From Methylobacterium sp. 2A (lineage in GTDB: Bacteria > Pseudomonadota > Alphaproteobacteria > Rhizobiales > Beijerinckiaceae), in NCBI RefSeq assembly GCF_009806555.1, contig NZ_VUOK01000056.1:31581-95580 (forward strand): DNA of 64,000 bases, written 5' to 3'. The notes below the pieces were generated by a model that was not told the origin of the DNA, made no database searches, and saw only the letters and a program-made list of their open reading frames with translations. Shown here in pieces: positions 1 through 9,630 of this stretch; position 1 is the first letter of the stretch; each line of letters opens with the position of its first letter. A program made the translations under genes and the position numbers.

Positions 1-758
1 ATTTCCCGGCCAACCTGCCCGGCTACACCCAGGGCATCGTGGTCGAGTACAACCGTCGCGAGTTCGCGCTGCGCGCAGCCTATACCCAGGTCCCCAAGCT
101 CCCGAGTACGGATCCGCTCGATCCGCGCTTCCCGCGCCGGGGCGGGGCCGTGGTCGAGTTCGAGGAACGCCACGTGCTCCCGATCCTCGACCAGCCGGGA
201 AGGCTGAGGATCGGCGCGTTCTCGCACGAGGGACGTACCGCCAACTACCGGCAGGTGGTCGCGCTCGCGGACTCGATCGACATCCCCGACGTCAACACGG
301 CCGTGAACCTCAGCCGGAGAACCCGCAACAAACGGGGCGCCTACATCAATCTCGAACAGGCGCTCACGCCGGAGATCGGCCTGTTCGCCCGGGTCAGCGC
401 CGCCGATGGCCGCAATGAGAACCTCTCCTTCACCGATGTCGATCGGAGCGCCTCCGGTGGGTTCTCGTTCAAGGGCTCCCTGTGGGAGCGACCGAGCGAC
501 ACGATTGGCATCGGCGCGATGATCAACGGCCTGTCGCGCGCGCATCGGGACTACTTTGCCGCAGGCGGCCTCGGCCTCGTGATCGGTGACGGGCAGTTGC
601 GTTACGGGCCAGAGCGCGGCATCGAGACCTACTATGCGCTGGGTTTGACAAACACGGTGACAGTGTCGTTCGACTATCAGTTCATCGACAATCCTGGTTA
701 CAATAAGGATCGCGGCCCAGCCAATTTTTTCAGTAGTCGTCTACACATCGATTTTTAG
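1..758 (+). CDS. OprB-like carbohydrate porin, C-terminal part (5' end outside window)
   Basis: The reading frame is open from the left window edge, so only the C-terminal part (about 250 residues) of an outer-membrane beta-barrel is seen. It is closely similar along its whole length to the C-terminal third of the 711-residue porin at 31496-33631; both share TQVPKLPSTDPLDPR, the NLEQALTPE segment and a terminal aromatic residue (ending HIDF) typical of barrel proteins. By that match it should be a carbohydrate-selective OprB-type channel for passive uptake of sugars or other small solutes. The first in-frame ATG here (39) is internal. It is probably a paralogue of the downstream gene, and whether it also carries the N-terminal Omp25-like domain cannot be seen. 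Confidence 0.75.
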   Translation, partial: FPANLPGYTQGIVVEYNRREFALRAAYTQVPKLPSTDPLDPRFPRRGGAVVEFEERHVLPILDQPGRLRIGAFSHEGRTANYRQVVALADSIDIPDVNTAVNLSRRTRNKRGAYINLEQALTPEIGLFARVSAADGRNENLSFTDVDRSASGGFSFKGSLWERPSDTIGIGAMINGLSRAHRDYFAAGGLGLVIGDGQLRYGPERGIETYYALGLTNTVTVSFDYQFIDNPGYNKDRGPANFFSSRLHIDF

Positions 759-868
759 TTTCTATTTTTGAAATTCACAACCAGTCCAGATGTATATGCC
801 TCACATACTCTGAATCATTATTTCTATCATGTATATCTCGATCTAACCGATCCGTGGGATCCGCGCGT

Positions 869-1453
869 TCAGGCAGACATCAGCCCGAGGCGTACGCAAG
901 TAATCGCGGCCTGCGTGCGCGTCGTCACGTTCAGCTTGCGCATCACGCGGTCTACGTGGAAGTTCACCGTCCGCTCGCTGATACCGAGGAGGGCGGCGAT
1001 GGCGACAGAGGATTTGCCTTCCACCACCCGGGCGAGGACCTCCCGTTCGCGTTCGGTCAGCGTCGGGCGCTCGGTGTCCCCCACGGCCGGCGCTGTCCGC
1101 TGCAGGACGTTGTGCAGGACGGCCAGCAGCAGCTCGAAGTCGATGGGCTTGGCGACGAAGTCGTCGCAGCCCAGCTGGCGCGCCTCGATCTGGTTCTCCC
1201 GGCCGGCGAAAGCCGTCAGCAGCACGAACGGGGTCCGCGAGCCGGTCTTGCGCAATGCGCGCAGCAGTTCGAGCCCGCTCAGGCCCGGAAGGTCGATGTC
1301 GCAGAGGATCGCGTCGTGCGCCTCGCCCAACCGCGCCAAACCTTGCATGCCGGTGATCGCAAGATCGACACGGAAGCCCGCCTCTGCGAGCACCTCGTTG
1401 GTGAGTTCGGCGATGTCGGGATCGTCCTCGATGCACAGGATGCGCCGCGTCAC
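869..1453 (-). CDS. Response regulator, receiver plus LuxR-type HTH
   Basis: The 194-residue protein has an N-terminal receiver domain (acidic pair near residues 10-11, likely phospho-acceptor Asp52 in ILCDIDLPG, Lys near 102) and a C-terminal LuxR/FixJ-type helix-turn-helix (about 130-185, TEREREVLARVVEGKS). I chose the GTG start because it overlaps the kinase stop codon in a GTGA junction, giving translational coupling, and because the receiver fold begins right there; a longer frame upstream is only the kinase gene read out of frame. It is a DNA-binding output protein phosphorylated by the kinase encoded at 1450-2475. LuxR-type regulators bind short palindromes, so the repeated CTGTCA-N4-TGACAG sites nearby are plausible targets (inference). 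Confidence 0.9.
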   Translation of the reverse strand: MTRRILCIEDDPDIAELTNEVLAEAGFRVDLAITGMQGLARLGEAHDAILCDIDLPGLSGLELLRALRKTGSRTPFVLLTAFAGRENQIEARQLGCDDFVAKPIDFELLLAVLHNVLQRTAPAVGDTERPTLTEREREVLARVVEGKSSVAIAALLGISERTVNFHVDRVMRKLNVTTRTQAAITCVRLGLMSA

Positions 1454-2475
1454 GGCTTCGCTCCGGGCAGATGCAGGTGTACCGTCGTGCCCCGGTCGAC
1501 CTGGCTCTCGATGCGAACCTGGCCGCCATGCGCCTCGACGAAATGGCGCACGAGATGCAGGCCGATGCCGAGGCCAGGAACACCGCCGCTGTTGGCGGCG
1601 CGATAGTAAGGCTCGAAGACCCGATCGAGTTCCTCCAGGGCGATCCCGACGCCGTGGTCGGCCACCGTGATCTCGCTTCCGTCGAGTAGGGCCGAGCGGC
1701 CGGCGTGGATGCTGATCGCGCAAGGCTGCGGCGAGTACTTGATCGCGTTCGAAACGAGGTTCGACACCGCCTGATGGATCAGGACGCGGTCGCCGTGCAG
1801 GGTTGGCTCGGCCACGCACACGGCGATGTGAACATGCGCGGCCTCATATTCGGCCACGAGCGCCTCGAGGAAAGGGACTGCCTCGATCGCCTCGCGGTTC
1901 AGCAAGATCTCTCCACGGCCGACTTCGGCAGCGAGGCGGACGCGCTCGACCAGACCCTTGAGGCGCGTCGCGGCGTGTCGGATCTTCTCGCTGCGAGCGA
2001 TGATGTCCATCGGCTCGATCGTCTGCGCCAGCTTGCCGAGGCGATAGCCTTGACCGTCGATCGCAGTCAGCGCCGTCGCGATCTCGTGAGTCAGGATCTG
2101 CACGAACCGCCGTCCGGTCTCGGCCACCAGCCGTTCTTCGGTCAGACGTGCGTCGACCAGGGCGTGGTTGCGCCGTCGTTGCTCGACCAGGAAGGCGACG
2201 AGCCACTGCGCGGCGACCGCGATCACGCGGTTGACGACGAAGCTGAGGACGATCCCGCCCTCCGGCGGTCGAATGAACGAGCCGACCAACGAGGCGGCGG
2301 TGGCGAGGGCGGCGAGACGGAACGTGCTGCCGGGACCCATGTAGACGCCGAGGAGGATCGGCAGCGTGTAGGCGAAGCAGATCGAGACGTTGTCGGCGGG
2401 CTCGAAGAGATCAGCCGTGAACACGCCGACCACGAGGAGGAGCGCGAGGGCGAGCCTCGGCTTGAGACTAAGCAT
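1450..2475 (-). CDS. Membrane sensor histidine kinase
   Basis: From the ATG at 2475 the protein is 341 residues. It starts with several hydrophobic segments (about residues 5-100) without a large periplasmic domain, then a HisKA-like region with the phospho-acceptor in THEIATALTAI, an N box (SNLVSNAIKYS) and G boxes (ADHGVGI, GLGIGLHL) of the HATPase domain. The frame is open to 2649, but the added N terminus is Arg/Ala-rich and unlike a kinase, so the shorter start is preferred without a strong ribosome site to prove it. It overlaps the response regulator by 4 bases, forming one operon. The signal is unknown; the divergent neighbour is a heavy-metal-type efflux pump, so envelope or metal stress is a reasonable guess. 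Confidence 0.87.
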   Translation of the reverse strand: MLSLKPRLALALLLVVGVFTADLFEPADNVSICFAYTLPILLGVYMGPGSTFRLAALATAASLVGSFIRPPEGGIVLSFVVNRVIAVAAQWLVAFLVEQRRRNHALVDARLTEERLVAETGRRFVQILTHEIATALTAIDGQGYRLGKLAQTIEPMDIIARSEKIRHAATRLKGLVERVRLAAEVGRGEILLNREAIEAVPFLEALVAEYEAAHVHIAVCVAEPTLHGDRVLIHQAVSNLVSNAIKYSPQPCAISIHAGRSALLDGSEITVADHGVGIALEELDRVFEPYYRAANSGGVPGLGIGLHLVRHFVEAHGGQVRIESQVDRGTTVHLHLPGAKP

Positions 2476-2759
2476 CGGCAACGTGGTAATTTGGAAGAGC
2501 GCTCGTCGCGCCGCGCGACTCGGCTCGATGAGCAGAGGGCGCGCGCGCATGAGACCGACAGGGCTAGCGGCGCGCTTGGGTAACGCTCGGGTTCCCGTAT
2601 GGTGCGCGCTCGCCAACGCTTTACCCTCCTTACCGACGTAACCCAACACCGATTGAAAGCTCGGGACGGATCGCCGCTACCAATCTTTCACAGAACCTGA
2701 GCTGCGACATTCTCGCCGGAACTTAGGGTAGTAGAGCGAGGATCGCGCCGACCTGCAAC

Positions 2760-2775
2760 CTGTCAAACCTGACAG
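2760..2775. promoter_or_regulatory. Palindromic operator candidate, copy 1
   Basis: CTGTCA-AACC-TGACAG is a perfect 6-bp inverted repeat with a 4-base spacer, about 285 bases upstream of the kinase start and 310 bases upstream of the pump adaptor. The same arms recur at 2890 and 12207. The architecture resembles lux/las-rhl boxes bound by LuxR-type proteins. Confidence 0.6.
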
Positions 2776-2889
2776 TTAGACGACCCGCGCACGCCGCCCA
2801 CCGCTTGTAAAAATCATCATACACTTGCCACGGTCCGATATAAAAACCCTAACACTAGGTTGCTAAGCTCAACTTCCGAGGGTGTGCGC

Positions 2890-2905
2890 CTGTCAGAACT
2901 GACAG
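2890..2905. promoter_or_regulatory. Palindromic operator candidate, copy 2
   Basis: CTGTCA-GAAC-TGACAG has arms and spacing identical to the copies at 2760 and 12207. It lies about 180 bases upstream of the efflux adaptor start and 130 bases from copy 1, so the two sites could be occupied cooperatively in the divergent promoter region. Confidence 0.6.
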
Positions 2906-3084
2906 TTGCCGAAGGAGGAGCAACGCTCTACCGCGAAGCTGCGCCTGTGTGAGCCGGCCGCTCGGGCGTCGGTGCCCGCGACAAGCCAGCGCGATACACG
3001 CTGATGCTTCCTGTTCGCAATGTTTAGTTCTGTATGCATCGAGCTGCAAAAGTATGCGCGGCAGTCGTTTAGAAAGGTCGCGGC

Positions 3085-4425
3085 ATGGATGTGCGTAATC
3101 AGCTCCGGCCTGATCTTCTCGATGCTGAAGCCGGGACACCGCTGAGGCCATTCGGCTCGCCGACGCTGAAGATCGCCGCCGCGTCTATGCTTCTGATCGG
3201 CACCGTCGCGGCGGTTGCCATCTGGCCCGACGCCGCACGCGACGTCGCTGGCAGGACGGCAGCACTCGTCACCGGCCTGTCCGGCCGCCGCGCGGACAGA
3301 GCCGATGCTTCCGAACCGGCGACGACAATCGCGGTCGAGCGCAGCTTTCGGCCGACGCCGATGCAGCTCGCGTCGTTCGGGATCACGAGCGTTCAGGCGA
3401 CCGAGTTCCGACCGCAAGGACTGGCCGAAGGGCGCATCGCGCTCAACGATGACGACAACGTGCCGGTCTACTCTCCCTATGCTGGGCGTGTCACCAAGAT
3501 CACCGCCAAGGCAGGTGACGACGTGAGGGCGGGCCAGCCCCTGTTCACCGTCGAGGTGACCGACATGGTCCAGGCGCAGAACGATTTCCAGAGCGCGATC
3601 AACGCCCTCAACAAAGCCCAGGAGCAGCTCAAGCTCAACCAGATCATCGCCGCGCGCCAGCAGGTGCTATTCCAGGCCAAAGCCGCCGCGCTCAAGGATT
3701 ATCAGAGCGCCGAGAACGACGTCATCTCGGCCCAGAGCGACAAACAGACCGCGGAGGCGGCCCTGGAGGCGGTCAAGAACCGCCTGCGGATCCTGGGCAA
3801 GACCGACGCGGAGATCGCCGCGTTCCAGAAGAACAGCAGCATGAGTCCGGAGACGGTGATCCGAGCGCCGATCGCCGGGACAGTCGTGCAGCGCAAGGTC
3901 GGCCTCGGCCAGTACCTCGGCACCGGCAGCGATCCGGTCTTCACCATCGGCGATCTCGCGACCGTGTGGCTGATCGCCAACGTGCGCGAGAGCGACATCC
4001 CCCGCATCCGGCTCGGTCAGCCGGCCGTGGCGACCGTCAACGGCTTCGGCGACCGCACCTTCCGCGCGCGTGTCACCTACATGGCCGCGAGCCTCGATCC
4101 GGCGACGCGCCGGCTCGCGGTCCGGTGCGAGGTCGAGAACCCCGATCAAGAACTCAAGCCTGAGATGTTCGCGCGGTTCGCGATCATCACCGGCGACGCC
4201 GTGAGCGGCCCGGCGGTCCCAGAGAGCGCGGTCGTTCAGGAGGGGGACCGCGCGCATGTCTGGGTGCTGCGCCCGGACGGCGCGGTCGAGGCCCGCGAGA
4301 TCAAGCTCGGGCTGCGTGACGGTGATCTTCTGCAGGTCACCGAGGGCTTGCAGACCGGCGAACGGATCGTCTCGCGCGGCGCCCTCTTCATCGATCGGGC
4401 CGCGAGCGGAGAGAAGGCTTCATGA
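3085..4425 (+). CDS. RND efflux periplasmic adaptor (CusB/CzcB-like)
   Basis: This 446-residue membrane-fusion protein should link an inner-membrane RND pump to an outer-membrane channel. One membrane anchor lies near residues 29-48. It is followed by a biotinyl-lipoyl-like half (VPVYSPYAGRVTKI, AKAGDDVRAGQPLF), a long helical hairpin rich in Gln and Ala (about 160-250), the second lipoyl half (APIAGTVVQRKVGLGQY) and beta-barrel and membrane-proximal domains. This is the usual HlyD/CusB layout and length. No metal-binding Met/His cluster stands out at the N terminus. The RND pump and outer-membrane factor genes follow on the same strand, making a complete three-gene export operon. Confidence 0.92.
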   Translation: MDVRNQLRPDLLDAEAGTPLRPFGSPTLKIAAASMLLIGTVAAVAIWPDAARDVAGRTAALVTGLSGRRADRADASEPATTIAVERSFRPTPMQLASFGITSVQATEFRPQGLAEGRIALNDDDNVPVYSPYAGRVTKITAKAGDDVRAGQPLFTVEVTDMVQAQNDFQSAINALNKAQEQLKLNQIIAARQQVLFQAKAAALKDYQSAENDVISAQSDKQTAEAALEAVKNRLRILGKTDAEIAAFQKNSSMSPETVIRAPIAGTVVQRKVGLGQYLGTGSDPVFTIGDLATVWLIANVRESDIPRIRLGQPAVATVNGFGDRTFRARVTYMAASLDPATRRLAVRCEVENPDQELKPEMFARFAIITGDAVSGPAVPESAVVQEGDRAHVWVLRPDGAVEAREIKLGLRDGDLLQVTEGLQTGERIVSRGALFIDRAASGEKAS

Positions 4426-4477
4426 TCACCGATCGACGAGCTTCGGCTTGCACCGCAACCGACCGCGGGAAGTTGTC

Positions 4478-7400
4478 ATGACCGGCGTCATCACCTTCGT
4501 CCTGCGCCAGCGCGTCCTCGTCCTCCTGCTGTTTCTCGCGACGCTGGTAGTCGGCGCGGCCAGCTATGCCCAACTGAACATCGAGGCTTATCCCGACCCC
4601 GTGCCGCCGCTCGTGGACGTGATTACCCAGAACCCCGGCCAATCGGCCGAGGAGATCGAGCGCTACATCACCATCCCGCTGGAGGTGCAGCTCGCCGGCA
4701 TCCCGAATGCCACCGTCGTGCGGACGATCTCGCTGTTTGGCCTCTCCGACGTGAAGGTCCAGTTCAACTACAATTTCACCTATGAGGAGGCCGAGCAGCG
4801 GGTCCTCAACCGCTTGTCGCAGCTCAGCCCCCTGCCGAACGGCGCCCAGCCCTCAATCTCGCCGGTGAGCCCGATCGGCGAGATCATGCGCTATCAGCTG
4901 GTCGGACCGAAGGGGTTCTCGCCCACCGACCTCAAGACGCTCCAGGACTGGATCCTGCAGCGGCGGTTCAAGGCGATCCCCGGGGTCATCGACGTCACCG
5001 GCTTCGGCGGCAAGACCAAGGAATATGAGATCGCCGTCGACCTCGCCCGGCTTCAAGGGCAGGGCCTGACCTTGGTGCAACTCGTCACGTCCCTGAACAA
5101 CTCCAGCATCAACGTCGGCGGTCAGACGCTGAACATCGGCGAGCAAGCGGCCGTGGTGCGCGGCATCGGTTTGATCCGCGATCCGGACGACATCCGCAAC
5201 ACCATGCTCACGCAGGTGAACGGAACGCCCGTGCTCGTGCGCGACGTCGCCGAGGTGCGGGTCTCGAACGCACCCCGGCTCGGCATCGTCGGCCACGACG
5301 ATCAGGACGACATCGTGCTCGGCATCGTGCTGCTGCGCCGCGGCAGCCCGAGCCTGCCGACGATCCAGCGCGTGGAAGCCGAGATCGAGAAGATCAACGC
5401 GAGCGGCATTCTCCCGCCCGACGTGCGCATCGTGCCGCTCTACGACCGGTCGGGGCTGATCGGCAAAACCACGCACACGGTGATGCACAACCTCGTCTTC
5501 GGCGTGGCGCTCGTGTTCGTGGTTCAGTGGCTGTTCCTGGGCTCGCTGCGAAGCGCCATCATCGTGGCGGCGACGATCCCGTTCGCCCTCGCCTTCGCGG
5601 TGGCGATCTTGGTGATCCGCGGCGAGTCGGCCAACCTGCTGTCGCTCGGTGCCATCGACTTCGGCCTGATCGTCGATGCGACCGTGATCATGGTCGAGAA
5701 CGTCTTCCGACACTTGTCGGAGCATCCCGGCGGTCCGATCACGCACGCCGATGACGCTGGCGATGAGGGGTCGGCCCTGACGGGCAAGCTCGGCACCATC
5801 AGTTTCGCCGCGTCCGAGGTGAACCGGGCGATTTTCTTCTCGGCGACGATCATCATCGTCGGCTTCCTGCCACTGTTCACGCTGAGCGGCGTTGAAGGGC
5901 ACATCTTCGGGCCGATGGCCAAGACCTACGCGTACGCGCTGATCGGCGGCCTGCTCGCGACCTTCACGGTCTCGCCGGCCCTGTCGGCCCTGATCCTGCC
6001 GAACGAGATGGAGGAGCGCGACACGCTCATCGTGCGCCTCCTGCACTTCGGGCACACGCGCTTCCTGCGCTTCGCCTTGGGCAACAAGATCCTGACGCTC
6101 GGCGCCATGCTCGTCGTCCTGCTCGTCGCCGGCACGATGGTCCGCTCGCTCGGCCTGGAGTTCCTGCCCAAGCTCGAGGAGGGCAATCTCTGGATCCGCG
6201 GGACGATGCCACCCTCGATCTCGCTCGAGGCCGCGAACACCTACGTCAACCGGATACGCGCCGTGCTCAAGGCGTATCCGGAGGTGGAGACCACGATCAC
6301 GCAGCATGGCCGGCCCGACGACGGCACGGACGCGACCGGCTTCTTCAACGTCGAGATCTTCGCACCGCTGACCGACGAGGAGACTTGGCCATCGGGGCTG
6401 ACCAAGGAGCGGCTCGTCGAGGATATGTCAAAGACGCTGGAGGAGCACTTCCCCGGCGTCGAGTTCAACTTCTCCCAGTACATCCAGGACAATGTCGAGG
6501 AAGCGGCTTCCGGCGTGAAGGGCGAGAACTCCGTCAAGGTGTACGGCAACGATCTCAGCGCGATCTCGCAGGCGGCCGAGCAGATCAAGGCGGCCCTGGC
6601 CGAGGTGAAGGGCATCACCGACTTGGCGATCTTCACCTCACTGGGTCAGCCGACGGTCCGCATCACCGTCGATCGCGAGAAGGCGGCCCGGTACGGGCTG
6701 GCGCCCGGGGATGTGAACACCACGGTTCAGGCCGCGATCGGCGGTCAGACCGCGGGTGACGTGTACGAGTATGGCTCGGATCGGCACTTCGCGATGCGCG
6801 TGCGCCTGGCCTCGGCGTACCGCCGCGACCTCGCCACGATCCGCAACATCACGGTGGGCGCCCAGAATCCGAGCGGCGGCGTGATTCCCGTGCCGCTTTC
6901 TGAGATCGCCACGGTCGAGCTCGTCTCGGGCGCCTCGTTCATCTATCGCGAGGGTCAGCAGCGCTACATCCCGGTCAAGTTCTCGGTGCGGGGACGCGAC
7001 CTCGGCGGCGCCGTGATCGAGGCGCAGAACCGGGTCGCCCAGCAGGTCCAGTTGCCGCCGGGCTCTCACCTCGAATGGGTCGGCGAGTTCGGGAACCTGC
7101 AGGACGCGATCGCCCGACTGAAGGTCGTCGTCCCGATCACGCTCGCGCTGATCGCCCTGCTCCTTTACATCAACTTCTCATCGGCCACCGACATGCTGCT
7201 GACGCTGTCGGTGATCCCGATGGCGATGATCGGCGGCATCTTCGCCCTCGTGCTGACGGGGACGCCGTTCTCGGTCTCGGCGGCGATCGGCTTCATCGCG
7301 CTGTTCGGCATCTCGACCATGGAGGGCGTGATCCTGCTCGCCTACTACAACCAGCTCGTCGAAGACGGCTGGCAGCGCCGCAACGCGGTGTTCCAGGCCG

Positions 7401-7651
7401 CGACGGTGCGGATGCGCCCGGTGATGATGACCTGCGTCGCGGCCTGCGTCGGCCTGCTGCCGGCCGCCTTGTCGACCGGCATCGGCTCGCAGGTCCAGAA
7501 GCCGCTGGCGCTGGTTGTGGTTGGCGGCATCCTCCTGGCGCCGGCCCTGATCCTGGTCGTTATGCCGATCCTGATCTCGCTGTTCTCGCGGCGGCGACCG
7601 GCCAGGAGCACGCAGGTTCGACCCAAAGTACAGGCCGTGTCCGCCCCTTAA
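4478..7651 (+). CDS. Heavy-metal-type RND efflux pump (CusA/CzcA family)
   Basis: The 1057-residue inner-membrane proton antiporter has two halves, each with a large periplasmic loop, and roughly twelve membrane segments, the normal size for HME-RND pumps. The fourth-helix motif DFGLIVDATVIMVEN carries the intramembrane acidic residues used for proton relay in this family, and the N terminus (VLRQRVLVLLLF, then EAYPDPVPP) is typical. The frame is open upstream to 4256, but that part overlaps the adaptor gene and encodes no known sequence. The ATG at 4478 starts the canonical N terminus 52 bases after the adaptor stop. The substrate cannot be read from the sequence; divalent metal ions or organic compounds are possible. 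Confidence 0.93.
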   Translation: MTGVITFVLRQRVLVLLLFLATLVVGAASYAQLNIEAYPDPVPPLVDVITQNPGQSAEEIERYITIPLEVQLAGIPNATVVRTISLFGLSDVKVQFNYNFTYEEAEQRVLNRLSQLSPLPNGAQPSISPVSPIGEIMRYQLVGPKGFSPTDLKTLQDWILQRRFKAIPGVIDVTGFGGKTKEYEIAVDLARLQGQGLTLVQLVTSLNNSSINVGGQTLNIGEQAAVVRGIGLIRDPDDIRNTMLTQVNGTPVLVRDVAEVRVSNAPRLGIVGHDDQDDIVLGIVLLRRGSPSLPTIQRVEAEIEKINASGILPPDVRIVPLYDRSGLIGKTTHTVMHNLVFGVALVFVVQWLFLGSLRSAIIVAATIPFALAFAVAILVIRGESANLLSLGAIDFGLIVDATVIMVENVFRHLSEHPGGPITHADDAGDEGSALTGKLGTISFAASEVNRAIFFSATIIIVGFLPLFTLSGVEGHIFGPMAKTYAYALIGGLLATFTVSPALSALILPNEMEERDTLIVRLLHFGHTRFLRFALGNKILTLGAMLVVLLVAGTMVRSLGLEFLPKLEEGNLWIRGTMPPSISLEAANTYVNRIRAVLKAYPEVETTITQHGRPDDGTDATGFFNVEIFAPLTDEETWPSGLTKERLVEDMSKTLEEHFPGVEFNFSQYIQDNVEEAASGVKGENSVKVYGNDLSAISQAAEQIKAALAEVKGITDLAIFTSLGQPTVRITVDREKAARYGLAPGDVNTTVQAAIGGQTAGDVYEYGSDRHFAMRVRLASAYRRDLATIRNITVGAQNPSGGVIPVPLSEIATVELVSGASFIYREGQQRYIPVKFSVRGRDLGGAVIEAQNRVAQQVQLPPGSHLEWVGEFGNLQDAIARLKVVVPITLALIALLLYINFSSATDMLLTLSVIPMAMIGGIFALVLTGTPFSVSAAIGFIALFGISTMEGVILLAYYNQLVEDGWQRRNAVFQAATVRMRPVMMTCVAACVGLLPAALSTGIGSQVQKPLALVVVGGILLAPALILVVMPILISLFSRRRPARSTQVRPKVQAVSAP

Positions 7652-7825
7652 ACGTCCCGCAATCGCCATAGAGAACGGTCAAGCTCAGATGCTTGCCGTC
7701 GCTCGACGGACCACGCCTGCAGAAGTGCCTCGATGCGTCCCGATCTCGATCATCATGCCGCGCGATATCCGGTGCGGGACGGGATGTTCGTCCGCGTGTC
7801 GGAAGGATGGGTAATCCCGCTGACG

Positions 7826-9352
7826 ATGGCCCTCGGTCGTCTCTCTCGGTATGGCGGCGTCATACTGCTGGCTTGGAGCGTCGCCGCCTGCGCGGTGGGG
7901 CCGAACTTCATGCCGCCGGAGGATCCGCCGGTCAGCCGCTACACCAGGGAGCCGCTGAAGAACCCGTCGGCCGCCGACAAGATTCGCACCCGGCAAGGCG
8001 GCTCGGCCGACCAGAGCTTCGCCTCGGGCGCCGACATCCCCGGCCAGTGGTGGACGCTGTTCCATTCCAAGGCACTCAACCGCCTCGTCGAGCAGGCGCT
8101 GGCCAACAACCCGACGCTGGAGGCCGCGCAGGCCTCCCTGCGGGTAGCGCAGCAGAACGCGCTCGCCCAGAAGGGCACGCTCTATCCGAGCCTGACCGCG
8201 ACGCCTCAGGCCGAAGGCATCCAGGCCCCGGGCCTCGACCTGCAATCGCCGCTGCAGAACCAGACCCAGTACCTCTACAGCCTGTTTACCCCGCAGGCGG
8301 TGGTCTCGTACAATCCAGACGTGTTCGGCGGGAACCGGCGGCAGATCGAGTCGCTGGAGGCCGCCACCGAGAACCAGCGCTTTCAGCTGGAGGCGGCCTA
8401 TCTAAGTCTGACCGCCAACGTCGTCGCCGCCGCCATCCAGGAGGCATCCCTGCGCGCGCAGATCGATGCGACGCAGAAAGTGATCCAGGCGCAGATCGAG
8501 GTGCTGCAGCTGTACAACAAGCAGCTGTCGCTCGGGCAGATCGCCGGGGCCGACGTGGTGCAGCAGCAGGCGGCGCTCGCCCTGTCGCAGCAGCTGCTGC
8601 CACCGCTGGAGAAGGCGCTCGCGCAGCAGCGCAACCTGCTCACCGCACTCGCCGGGCGTCTGCCCTCCGACGAGGTCCCGGAGACCTTCCGTCTCTCGGC
8701 ATTGAGGCTGCCGACCCGGCTTCCGGTGAGCCTGCCCTCGCGGCTCGTGCAGCAGCGCCCCGACGTCAAGGCGGCGGAAGCCATGGTGCAGCAGGCGAGC
8801 GCCAGCGTCGGCGTCGCGGTCGCCAACCGCCTGCCCCAGTTCACGCTGACGGCCACGGGCGGATCGAGCGCGACGCAAATAACCCAGATTACCAACCCGG
8901 CCGCCTCGTTCTTCACGATCGTCGGCCAGGCGACGGCACCGATCTTCGATGCCGGCACCCTGTTCCGACGCCAGCGGGCCGCCGAGGAAGGCTTGACCCA
9001 GGCGCAGGCGCAGTACCGCGCCACGGTGATCACCGCCTTCCAGAACGTCGCCGACGCGCTGCGAGCGCTGCAGGCCGACGCCAGGGCGGTGGCCGCCGCC
9101 GACGCAGCGGTCAATGCGACGAACCAGAGCCTGGAGCTGGTCCGCAAGCAGTTCACGGCCGGCTCGGTGACCTCGACGCAAGTGCTGATCGCCCAGCAGG
9201 GTTACCTGTCGGCGCTGGTCACCGCGGCGGGTGCTCGCGCGACCCAGTACGCCGACACCGCGGCGCTGTTCGTGGCGCTGGGCGGCGGCTGGTGGAACCG
9301 CGCCGACGTGGCGCCGCCGCCCCCGGAGAAGGATCCGCTGAAGTTCCTGTGA
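7826..9352 (+). CDS. Outer-membrane efflux lipoprotein (NodT/OprM type)
   Basis: This is the TolC-like third component of the pump. The ATG at 7826 gives a short signal peptide ending in a lipobox (SVAAC, Cys about residue 22) followed by AVGPNFMPPEDPP, the hallmark N terminus of NodT-family outer-membrane factors. The body consists of two repeated helical/beta OEP units of about 200 residues (VEQALANNPTLEAAQ, VSYNPDVFGGNRRQIE, RPDVKAAEAMVQQA). The frame is open to 7733, so a longer start is possible but would bury the signal peptide. It lies about 175 bases after the RND gene on the same strand and is likely co-transcribed. Confidence 0.9.
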   Translation: MALGRLSRYGGVILLAWSVAACAVGPNFMPPEDPPVSRYTREPLKNPSAADKIRTRQGGSADQSFASGADIPGQWWTLFHSKALNRLVEQALANNPTLEAAQASLRVAQQNALAQKGTLYPSLTATPQAEGIQAPGLDLQSPLQNQTQYLYSLFTPQAVVSYNPDVFGGNRRQIESLEAATENQRFQLEAAYLSLTANVVAAAIQEASLRAQIDATQKVIQAQIEVLQLYNKQLSLGQIAGADVVQQQAALALSQQLLPPLEKALAQQRNLLTALAGRLPSDEVPETFRLSALRLPTRLPVSLPSRLVQQRPDVKAAEAMVQQASASVGVAVANRLPQFTLTATGGSSATQITQITNPAASFFTIVGQATAPIFDAGTLFRRQRAAEEGLTQAQAQYRATVITAFQNVADALRALQADARAVAAADAAVNATNQSLELVRKQFTAGSVTSTQVLIAQQGYLSALVTAAGARATQYADTAALFVALGGGWWNRADVAPPPPEKDPLKFL

Positions 9353-9630
9353 TCCAGCATCTCTCCGTAACCCGAGGCGATGGCAGTGTTGGTTCGTCGA
9401 ACCCGTCCGCTGTTCTCGGAACGACCCGATCCAGTGAATACAAGGGCACAGAGCACATGCGGCATCGACGACCTCGCATCGATCGGATCGGTCCCTCCCA
9501 TGATGGCGAGGGACTACTGTACGACCAGTCCGGCAGGCTCTCTGAAGCGCTGGATCAGGTCGGTCTCGCCTGCCGGGACTTTACGCCCACCTCCGCCGAC
9601 GATCATCGGCGAGCCGCGAGGGTTGCGAGA

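Larger units (their letters stand above)
2476..3084. other. Divergent intergenic region between kinase and efflux operons
   Basis: No convincing gene is present in these roughly 600 bases. The region must hold the promoters of both the kinase/regulator operon (minus strand) and the efflux operon (plus strand). Its AT-richer centre (about 2800-2870) is flanked by two copies of a 16-bp palindrome, annotated separately. Short frames on either strand here have no ribosome site or recognisable domain. Confidence 0.6.

Noticed and set aside
4853..6307. 484-codon minus-strand frame inside the RND pump gene
   Set aside because: Shadow of the plus-strand pump gene with His/Asp/Arg-rich composition and no domain.
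7693..9352. Very long plus-strand frame overlapping the outer-membrane factor gene
   Set aside because: It is Arg/Gly/Pro-rich shadow coding over the real NodT-type gene; only its 3' end (from 9631) reads as a genuine secreted protein.
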